A stretch of DNA of 64,000 nt from contig NZ_SNYN01000002.1 in the NCBI RefSeq assembly GCF_004363075.1, positions 310,001-374,000 on the forward strand. The letters run 5' to 3'. Each line of letters starts with the position of its first letter. The stretch's first letter is position 1. Positions 58,436-64,000 of this stretch are shown here, one piece after another. Position numbers and translations under genes: made by a program. The notes beneath the pieces are model-generated. The model saw only the letters and a program-made list of their open reading frames with translations. It was not told the origin of the DNA and searched no databases. Source of the DNA: Actinorugispora endophytica (GTDB lineage: Bacteria > Actinomycetota > Actinomycetes > Streptosporangiales > Streptosporangiaceae).

Positions 58436-59275
58436 ATGACGCAGAACACGCGAGAGCGCGGGACGACACTGGTATTGGGCGGCACCGGTAAGACCGGCCG
58501 CAGGGTGGCCGGGCGGCTCACCGGTCTGGGCCTCCCGGTCCGGGTGGGTTCGCGGTCGGGGGAGCCGCCGTTCGACTGGCAGGACGAGGCCACGTGGGCG
58601 CCCGCCCTGGAAGACGTCGGGGCGGTGTACCTGGCGTACGCGCCCGACGCGGGGTTCCCGGGGGCCTCCGACACGATTGGGGCGTTTGCCGCGCGGGCGG
58701 CCGAGGCCGGGGTGCGGCGCCTGGTGCTGCTGTCGGGGCGCGGCGAGGAGGGGGCCCGGCGCAGCGAGCAGGTGGTGCGCGACTGCGGGGTCGAGTGGAC
58801 GATCGTGCGGGCGGCTTTCTTCTCGCAGAACTTCAGTGAGGACTTCCTGGTGGAGGGGGTGCGGGGCGGTGTGGTCGCGTTCCCCGCCGGTGGTGTGGCC
58901 GAGCCGTTCGTCGACGCCGAGGACATCGCCGACGTCGCGGTCGCCGCGCTGACGGGGGACGGGCACGCGGGTGAGCTCTACGAGGTCACCGGCCCCCGGC
59001 TGCTGACGTTCGCCGGCGCGGTCGCGGAGATCGCGAGGGCCGTCGGCCGCGAGGTGGGGTATCTGCCGGTCTCCTTGGAGGAGTTCACGGCCGCCATGGC
59101 GGGGCAGGGGGCGCCGCCGGAGTTCACCGGCCCCTTCTCCGACCTGTTGGCCGACATCCTGGACGGGCGCAACGCGTCCTTGTGTGACGGGGTGCGGCGC
59201 GCGCTGGGCCGGGAGCCCCGCGACTTCGCCGAGTACGCGCGCGCCACGGCCGCCACCGGGGTCTGGGACGCCTGA
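58436..59275 (+). CDS. NAD(P)H-binding protein, NmrA/azoreductase-like atypical SDR
   Basis: 279 residues. Rossmann motif LVLGGTGKTGRRVAGRL, then a typical NmrA-like body (YLAYAPDAGFPGASDTIGAFAARAAEAGVRRLVLLSGRGEEG, EWTIVRAAFFSQNF, FVDAEDIADVAVAAL). No classical YxxxK. Reductase or redox sensor; substrate unknown. Forms with the downstream DUF1772 protein and the divergent AraC a set repeatedly seen in actinomycetes. Confidence 0.82.
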   Translation: MTQNTRERGTTLVLGGTGKTGRRVAGRLTGLGLPVRVGSRSGEPPFDWQDEATWAPALEDVGAVYLAYAPDAGFPGASDTIGAFAARAAEAGVRRLVLLSGRGEEGARRSEQVVRDCGVEWTIVRAAFFSQNFSEDFLVEGVRGGVVAFPAGGVAEPFVDAEDIADVAVAALTGDGHAGELYEVTGPRLLTFAGAVAEIARAVGREVGYLPVSLEEFTAAMAGQGAPPEFTGPFSDLLADILDGRNASLCDGVRRALGREPRDFAEYARATAATGVWDA

Positions 59276-59391
59276 CCCCGGAAGGGCCGGCGATAGGGCC
59301 CTCGCGGGGCGGGGGTCTTCCCGGGGGCGGCGGCCGCGCGAGAATCCCGGGTCGTCGAACGCTTCCCGGTACACGAAGGACGAGGAACACC

Positions 59392-59898
59392 ATGACCGAA
59401 GTGCTGGGCGGTGCCGTGCTGGTCGCGGCCACGATGGCCACCGGGCTCCTGGCGGGCCTGTTCTACGCCTTCGCGATGTCCGTCATGCCGGGCCTGCGCG
59501 GGGCCGGGGACCGGACCTTCGTGGAGGCCATGCAGCGGATCAACGTGGCGATCGTCAACCCCTGGCTGTTTCTGGCCCTGCTCGGCGCGCCGGTGCTGTC
59601 CCTTGCCGCGGCGGGGCTCATGCTCGGCGGCGGCGGGCGGGGCGCGCTGGGGTGGACCGTCGCGGGGTTCGTGCTGTGCGTGGCGACGCTGGCCGTCACG
59701 GGCGCGGCCAACGTCCCGCTCAACAACGCGCTGGACGCGGCCGGGCCGCCGGAGCGGATCGTCGACCCGGCGAAGGCGCGCCGGGACTTCGAGGCCGGGT
59801 GGGTCAGGTGGAACACCGTCCGCGCGGTGACGTCGGCGGCGGCGTTCGGCTGCCTGGCGTGGGCGCTGGTGCTCCACGGGCAGGGCCTCGCGGGTTGA
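59392..59898 (+). CDS. DUF1772 (anthrone-oxygenase-like) membrane protein
   Basis: 168 residues with four hydrophobic helices (~5-30, 55-77, 84-105, 140-162). MATGLLAGLFYAFAMSVMPGL and NVPLNNALDA are the DUF1772 signatures shared with fungal/bacterial anthrone oxygenases. ATG at 59392 with GAAGGACGAGG upstream. Follows the NmrA-like gene in the same direction, likely one operon under AraC. Confidence 0.8.
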   Translation: MTEVLGGAVLVAATMATGLLAGLFYAFAMSVMPGLRGAGDRTFVEAMQRINVAIVNPWLFLALLGAPVLSLAAAGLMLGGGGRGALGWTVAGFVLCVATLAVTGAANVPLNNALDAAGPPERIVDPAKARRDFEAGWVRWNTVRAVTSAAAFGCLAWALVLHGQGLAG

Positions 59899-59959
59899 GT
59901 GGGGTTGCCTGTGCCTTTCGGGGTTCTGTCCCCGGGGGAGGAGGGGCGCCGGGGCGGGG

Positions 59960-60883
59960 TCAGTCGTGGTCGGCGGCGACGAGGATCTTGCCGCCGGGGT
60001 GTCCCTGTTCGCTGAGGCGGTGGGCGTCGGCGGCCCGGTCCAGCGGGTAGACGCGGCCGACCGGTACGCGCAGCGCGCCGCGTCGCACCAGGGGGAGGAC
60101 CTCGGTGAGGACGTCGGCGGCGGGGGTGTTGCCGGGGCCGCCGCCGGAGAAGCGCACGCCGTGGTCGGCGGCGTGGTCGTCGGCGATGGTGATGACCTTC
60201 TCGGGGCTTCCGGCGAGTTCGACGGACAGGGCGAGCACGCCGCGGCCCGAGGCGTCCAGGACCGCGTCGACGCCGTCGGGGGCCAGGGCGCGGATCCGGT
60301 CGCGCAGGCCCTCGCCGTAGGGGACGGGGTGGACGCCGGTGGCGCGCAGGAGGGCGTGGTTGCGGGTGCCGGCGGTGCCGATGACCCGGGCTCCCCGGGC
60401 GAGTGCCAGTTGGGCGGCGGCCTGGCCGACGCCGCCCGACGCGGCGTGGATCAGCAGGGTCTGGCCGGGGCGCACGTCGAGTTGGCGCAGGGTGCGGTGG
60501 GCGGTCTCGGTGGCGACGGGGAGGGCGGCGGCCTCGTCGAAGGGCAGCCAGTCGGGTTTTTCCACGAGGTCGCCGGTGTCGGCCAGCGCGTGGGTGGCCA
60601 GGGCGGGCGAGAGGGGGCCGAAGACGGCCTGGCCGGGGGTCCAGGCGGTGACGCGGGGGCCGACGGCGTCGATGGTTCCCGACGCCTCCAGGCCGGTCCC
60701 GGTGGGCGCGTCCGGGGGGGTTTGGGCGAACAGGCCGCGGCGGACCTTGCAGTCGTAGGCGTTGACCGCGGCGAAGCGCACCCTGATCCGGACCTGCCGG
60801 GGGCCGGGTTCGGGGGTGGGGACCTCGTCCAGGGTGAGGACGTCGGGGTCGCCGTAGCGGGTGAAGCGGACGGCCTTGGCCAC
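59960..60883 (-). CDS. Zinc-free NADP-dependent quinone oxidoreductase (MDR family)
   Basis: 307 residues. GroES-like N-terminus (VRFTRYGDPDVLTLDEVPTPEPGPRQVRIRV) and cofactor domain with IHAASGGVGQAAAQLALARGARVIGT. No zinc ligands, as in quinone reductases; reduces quinones or enones with NADPH. GTG at 60883 has GGAGG 7 nt upstream. Converges with the DUF1772 gene. Confidence 0.88.
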   Translation of the reverse strand: MAKAVRFTRYGDPDVLTLDEVPTPEPGPRQVRIRVRFAAVNAYDCKVRRGLFAQTPPDAPTGTGLEASGTIDAVGPRVTAWTPGQAVFGPLSPALATHALADTGDLVEKPDWLPFDEAAALPVATETAHRTLRQLDVRPGQTLLIHAASGGVGQAAAQLALARGARVIGTAGTRNHALLRATGVHPVPYGEGLRDRIRALAPDGVDAVLDASGRGVLALSVELAGSPEKVITIADDHAADHGVRFSGGGPGNTPAADVLTEVLPLVRRGALRVPVGRVYPLDRAADAHRLSEQGHPGGKILVAADHD

Positions 60884-61132
60884 GGGGTTTCCTCCGGTGT
60901 GTGGGGTGTGCGGGCTGGTCGGTGGCGCTGTTTCGGGGGCGTGGCGGGCCGTGGAAGGTGTCGCGGTGGGTGGTGGGGCCGCGTGCGGGTGTTGGTGTGG
61001 CGGGGCGGCGGTGCCGAAGCCCGCGTCGGTGCGGTTCCGTCCGGGGCCGGGCGCGCGGAAGCGGCCATGGCCCGATCCTCGCACATGTCGTCTTTCGGGC
61101 CGCTCGTGCGGTGATCGGTGGCGCGGTGTGGG
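60884..61132. other. Intergenic without recognisable gene
   Basis: G-rich on the plus strand with open frames but no family resemblance, ribosome site or codon bias. It may hold the quinone oxidoreductase promoter. Palindromic sites follow at 61133 and 61259. Confidence 0.5.
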
Positions 61133-61147
61133 TGAACACGGTGTTCA
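61133..61147. promoter_or_regulatory. Palindromic operator candidate
   Basis: TGAACAC-G-GTGTTCA is a perfect 15-bp palindrome of a form common among TetR-family operators. No tetR gene is adjacent. Confidence 0.5.
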
Positions 61148-61258
61148 GCGGGTCGGGCGCGCTGTGTGTGGTGGCGCTGCTGGTCCGCCGGGGCCCGAGG
61201 CGCGTTCTGTTTCTCGATCCCTTTCCTGTGGCGTGGATCAATAGCAGGATTTAATGGT

Positions 61259-61275
61259 AGAAACGTATCGTTTCT
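61259..61275. promoter_or_regulatory. Second palindromic operator candidate, upstream of styA-like gene
   Basis: AGAAACG-TAT-CGTTTCT, perfect 7-bp arms, ~100 nt before the monooxygenase start in an AT-rich promoter-like stretch. Confidence 0.55.
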
Positions 61276-61373
61276 CAGTGGTCACCGCACAGATCACTGA
61301 TATCGGACAAGCCAGAGTCCGCGGCGCGCGGCGCCCGGCTTTGCCCGCACACCACAGCGATAGGCACCATTCC

Positions 61374-62600
61374 ATGCGAAGAATCCTGGTCGTCGGCGCC
61401 GGCCAGTCCGGTCTCCTCCTGGCCCACGGGCTGCTCGGGAACGGCTACGACGTCACCCTGCTGACCGGGCGGACGTCCGACGAGGTCCGGTACGGCTCGG
61501 TCTCCGTCGGCCAGTTGTCCTTCCCGGGCGTGCTCGACTACGAGCGCGGCATGGGCCTGGACTTCTGGGAGGGGCGGGCGCCGATGCTGATGACCACGGT
61601 CATGACCCGCACCACGCAGCAGGGCGAGGTGTCGAGCCGGCTCATAGGGCACATCGCCGGCGGCGGGGTGTGCATCGACCAGCGGGTCAAGATGGCCGAC
61701 TGGCTGGAGGCGTTCGAGGACCGCGGCGGCAAGGTCACCATCCACGGGGCGACCGTCTCCGACATCGACTACTTCACCCGCATGTACGACCTGGTGGTCG
61801 TGGCCGTGGGCGGCGGGGAGCTCGGCCAGCTGTTCGACCGGGACCACTCCCGCTCGGCCGGGGGGCAGCCGCTGATCGCCGTGGACGCCTACGTGCAGGG
61901 GGCGAGCGGTGAGGAGGGGGACCAGTTCCAGGTCAACTTCATCGACGGGCTGGGCACCCAGTGCCTGGACCCCGCGTTGACGCCCTACGGCCAGGCGCAC
62001 CGGGTCACGTTGTACGCCGCCCCGGGCGGGCCGCTGGACTTCTCCGGGGAGCGGTTGTCCCCGGACGGCACGCTCGCGCGGCTGCTCGACGTCTTCGCCG
62101 AGCGCGCGCCCCACATGCACGCGCAGCTCGCCGGTTCCCGGCTCGTCGACGAGCTCAGCGTCAACATCGAGAAGGTCGTCCCCTACGTCCGCGACCCGGT
62201 CGGGACGCTGCCCTCGGGCGGCCGCGTCCTGGGGATGGCCGACGTGGTCTTCTCCAGCGCGCCCTCGATAATGCAGGGCTGGAACAACTCGACCGCCTGC
62301 GCGCACATCTACCTGAACCGGATCCTCCGGCACGGCGACGAGCCCTTCGACGCCGAGTTCATGCGCGGCGCCTTCGACGACTACTGGGAGTACGCCAAGT
62401 ACACGGCGTGGCTGGCGGACCTGCTCTCGGGGGCGAACCCCGAGAGCACCCCGCCGCACGTCGCCGGACTGCTGCAGAGCCTGAGCACGGACCAGGCCGT
62501 CTCCGACCTGATCCTGGGCGGGCTGGACAACCCCATGAAGCTCGCCGAGAAGCTCGCCACGCCGGAGACGACCGCCCAGGCGCTGGCGGCACTGTCGTAG
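61374..62600 (+). CDS. Styrene/indole monooxygenase-type flavoprotein (StyA-like)
   Basis: 408 residues, close to the ~415 of StyA. N-terminal RRILVVGAGQSGLLLAHGLLGNGYDVTLLTGRTSDEVRYGSVSVGQ and the central DLVVVAVGGGEL are typical of class E flavin monooxygenases, as is MQGWNNSTACAHIY near residue 300. StyA epoxidises alkenes or indole using reduced FAD from a separate reductase StyB; no StyB lies in the window. ATG at 61374 is chosen because the dinucleotide-binding motif starts at once; ribosome site is weak. The ATG-like start at 61254 would put the operator inside the gene. Confidence 0.85.
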   Translation: MRRILVVGAGQSGLLLAHGLLGNGYDVTLLTGRTSDEVRYGSVSVGQLSFPGVLDYERGMGLDFWEGRAPMLMTTVMTRTTQQGEVSSRLIGHIAGGGVCIDQRVKMADWLEAFEDRGGKVTIHGATVSDIDYFTRMYDLVVVAVGGGELGQLFDRDHSRSAGGQPLIAVDAYVQGASGEEGDQFQVNFIDGLGTQCLDPALTPYGQAHRVTLYAAPGGPLDFSGERLSPDGTLARLLDVFAERAPHMHAQLAGSRLVDELSVNIEKVVPYVRDPVGTLPSGGRVLGMADVVFSSAPSIMQGWNNSTACAHIYLNRILRHGDEPFDAEFMRGAFDDYWEYAKYTAWLADLLSGANPESTPPHVAGLLQSLSTDQAVSDLILGGLDNPMKLAEKLATPETTAQALAALS

Positions 62601-62636
62601 GAATCCGGCGTAGCGGACCGGATCAGGGGCGGTGGT

Positions 62637-62670
62637 AAGGCCCGTATCCCCCTCGGGGGGTACGGGTCTT
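62637..62670 (+). terminator. Hairpin after the styA-like gene
   Basis: AAGGCCCGTATCCCC and GGGGTACGGGTCTT pair around CTCGG with mismatches, followed by CCTCG. It lies 36 nt after the stop. Confidence 0.65.
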
Positions 62671-62965
62671 CCTCGTCGGTCTCCGCGGCCGCGATCCCTC
62701 CCGTTACCGCGCCCACCGGCGGCGCCGCAGACGCTCGTGCCGCTTCTCCCGGGGCCGGCCTGGCCTCGGGCCGCGGGGCGCGGGCCCTCTGGCGCCACTG
62801 CTTCACCGTGGTTCCGGGGTGCCTCGGAACCGTCTGGACGTCGTCGCGGACGACAGCCTGAAATCCCATGTTGCCGAGCACTGCCTGCCGCGTCGTGTGG
62901 AAGGCCGGGGACACGCGCCAGGCGGGCTGGCGAGACCGGCCCGCCTCCCAGGACTTGCCGCATGC
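62671..62965. other. Intergenic, no convincing gene
   Basis: A minus-strand frame here reads TTRQAVLGNMGFQAVVRDDVQTVPRHPG, which looks protein-like but has no recognisable start, family or stop context; it may be a decayed gene. Confidence 0.4.
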
Positions 62966-62990
62966 AGTCGTAACGACTATTGTTACGACT
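62966..62990. promoter_or_regulatory. Operator of the Rrf2 regulator (GTAAC-N7-GTTAC)
   Basis: AGTCGTAAC-N7-GTTACGACT with perfect 9-bp arms, ~32 nt before the Rrf2 start. The core is repeated ahead of the next genes at 63506-63526. Confidence 0.75.
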
Positions 62991-63021
62991 GAAGTCGAGG
63001 GGTGAGGGGGAGGAGTCCGAC

Positions 63022-63453
63022 GTGAGCGCCAACAGCAGGCTGACCATCGCGGCGCACGCCCTGACATGGATCGGGCTGTACCAACGGCGCGGCCACGAGG
63101 TCGCCACCTCCGAGCAGATCGCGACGAGCGTCAACACCAACCCGGTGGTGATCCGCCGCCTGCTGGCCAAGCTGGGCAAGGCCGGCCTGGCCGGTTCGCG
63201 ACGGGGGGCGGGGGCGGGCTGGATGCTCGCGCGGGACCTGGCGGCGATCACCCTGCTCGACGTCCACCAGGCGATCGAACCGGGGCCGGTCTTCGCCCTG
63301 CACCGCGCGACGCCGAACCCCGAGTGCGTCGTGGGCCACGGCATCGGGCCGGCGATGACCGCCGTGTACGACGGCGTGGAGGCCGCCCTGCGCAGGGAGC
63401 TGGCCAAGACCACGCTGGAGGACGTGCTGCGGGACGTCCTGCAAGCCGCCTGA
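63022..63453 (+). CDS. Rrf2-family transcriptional regulator
   Basis: 143 residues. Winged helix: EVATSEQIATSVNTNPVVIRRLLAKLGKAGLAGSRRGAGAGWMLARDLAAITLLDVHQAIE. Iron-sulfur Rrf2 proteins carry three Cys; only one (PECVVGH) is seen, so this is the non-cluster YwnA-like type. GTG at 63022 has GGAGGAG 6 nt upstream. Probably binds its own promoter and the site at 63506. Confidence 0.87.
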   Translation: MSANSRLTIAAHALTWIGLYQRRGHEVATSEQIATSVNTNPVVIRRLLAKLGKAGLAGSRRGAGAGWMLARDLAAITLLDVHQAIEPGPVFALHRATPNPECVVGHGIGPAMTAVYDGVEAALRRELAKTTLEDVLRDVLQAA

Positions 63454-63505
63454 ACCAGGACCGCCGACCTCCCCTGATCGAGGGGGCCGCACCACACGCC
63501 CATCA

Positions 63506-63526
63506 ATGTAACCAAAATAGTTACAT
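63506..63526. promoter_or_regulatory. Second GTAAC-N7-GTTAC site
   Basis: ATGTAAC-CAAAATA-GTTACAT, perfect 7-bp arms with the same core and spacer as the Rrf2 operator; located ahead of the SDR-like relic and the NTF2-like gene. Confidence 0.7.
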
Positions 63527-63545
63527 CAAGAAACCGGAGAGTCCC

Positions 63546-63701
63546 ATGGGACGGCTGGACGACAGGACCGCCTTCACACGGCTGCCGACCGAGTCCGGGT
63601 TCGCGCCGGTCGGCCTTGGCGCGCCGCGCGAAGGCGGGGCGCTCATCCCGTCCGGCGGGCCGCCGAGCCGAACGGCAAGCGCTCCCTGTTCCCAGGGCTG
63701 A
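63546..63701 (+). pseudogene. Possible N-terminal remnant of an SDR gene
   Basis: ATG at 63546 reads MGRLDDRTAF, like the MGRLDGKTA start of many SDRs, but then departs; a shifted frame further on gives RGAHPVRRAAEPNG, recalling the GAxVxxxGRRxAEL second strand. The frame stops at 63701. An internally deleted, frameshifted SDR is suggested; Rrf2-SDR-NTF2 triplets are familiar in actinomycetes. A true short peptide cannot be excluded. Confidence 0.35.
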
Positions 63702-63749
63702 GGCCCGGCCGACACGCCTCGTACGAACGAGAAGACAAGGACAAGGACG

Positions 63750-64000
63750 ATGGCAACAGATACCCAGACCTCACGGATCGTGGCCGAGAAGTTCGTGGAG
63801 CGCCTCGCCGGGCAGGACCCCGACGGCATCCAGGAACTGTTCGCCGAGGAGATCGACTGGCATGTCCCCGGCAGTGACGCGCTGTCCTGGTCCGGGCGCC
63901 GTACCCGCAGGGAGGAGGTCGCGCCGTACTTCACCACGATGTGGCCGCACTTCGCGCACGGCAAGAGCGAGGTCGTGCTGGAGCGCGTCATCGCCGACGG
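63750..64000 (+). CDS. NTF2-like/SnoaL-like protein (3' end outside window)
   Basis: First 83 residues: IVAEKFVERLAGQDPDGIQELFAEEIDWHVPGSDALSWSGRRTRREEVAPYFTTMWPHFAHGKSEVVLERVIADG. The alternating helix then DWHVPG strand and the R-REEVAPYF helix are typical of SnoaL-like polyketide cyclase/nuclear transport factor 2 folds. ATG at 63750 follows ACAAGGACG. Presumed member of the Rrf2-controlled group; small-molecule isomerase or binding protein. Confidence 0.8.
   Translation, partial: MATDTQTSRIVAEKFVERLAGQDPDGIQELFAEEIDWHVPGSDALSWSGRRTRREEVAPYFTTMWPHFAHGKSEVVLERVIAD

Noticed and set aside
60861-61254. Plus-strand ORFs between the quinone oxidoreductase and the StyA-like gene
   Set aside because: Gly/Arg/Cys-rich with no similarity, no ribosome site, and partly antisense to the quinone oxidoreductase start.

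Overview
The window is very GC-rich bacterial DNA with strong G/C third-position bias, frequent GTG/TTG starts, TAGGGT-type -10 boxes next to start codons, and actinomycete regulatory signatures (rifamycin-associated elements, a CebR box, an IdeR/DmdR iron box). Gene content (treX-treY-treZ, a Cel9B-type cellulase with CBM4-Ig-GH9-Fn3-CBM2 order, DUF6493 proteins, Rox/HelR rifamycin resistance) fits a filamentous actinomycete, most likely Nocardiopsaceae (Nocardiopsis or a relative). The genus is inferred, not proven. No rRNA, tRNA, CRISPR array, phage genes or intact insertion sequence was seen.

Layout. 0-2.3 kb: the tail of a UvrD-like helicase and a DUF2330 membrane protein. 2.4-7.6 kb: a minus-strand, overlapping purine-catabolic operon (molybdenum hydroxylase FAD, 2Fe-2S and Mo subunits with an aminohydrolase between them). 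7.9-20 kb: three tandem giant DUF6493-like paralogues, two behind promoters resembling the RecA-independent DNA-damage promoter, with internal module duplications and nearly identical DNA tracts. 20-22.6 kb: SDR, orphan PstS, AroQ. 22.9-30.5 kb: trehalose cluster treX-treY-treZ with a TlrB-like rRNA methyltransferase inserted. 30.5-35 kb: beta-glucosidase and secreted GH9 cellulase flanking a CebR box. 35-40 kb: GntR regulator, FdhD, an ARH/phosphatase fusion, siderophore reductase with an iron box, proline iminopeptidase.

40-50 kb: a MarR-controlled esterase/FAD oxidase pair, rifampicin monooxygenase (rox), an ABC-F protein with a long leader, a small DUF6968-like protein, and a CGNR regulator/VOC pair sharing one palindromic divergent promoter. 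50-51 kb: degraded fragments of an esterase and an IS630-type transposase. 51-60 kb: several regulator-plus-redox-enzyme pairs (SDR/XRE, TetR/FAD monooxygenase, AraC/NmrA-like/DUF1772, quinone oxidoreductase) and helR. 61-64 kb: StyA-like flavin monooxygenase, Rrf2 regulator, and an NTF2-like protein cut by the window end.

How it fits together. The clearest functional theme is antibiotic self-protection and stress. rox and helR sit about 9.6 kb apart under the same promoter/RAE block and form a dispersed rifamycin-response regulon; rlmA and the ABC-F gene are additional potential ribosome-protection functions. The second theme is carbon use: cellulose degradation (CebR box) and glycogen-to-trehalose conversion. 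The least understood part is the 12-kb DUF6493 cluster. Palindromic intergenic repeats recur downstream of plus-strand genes.
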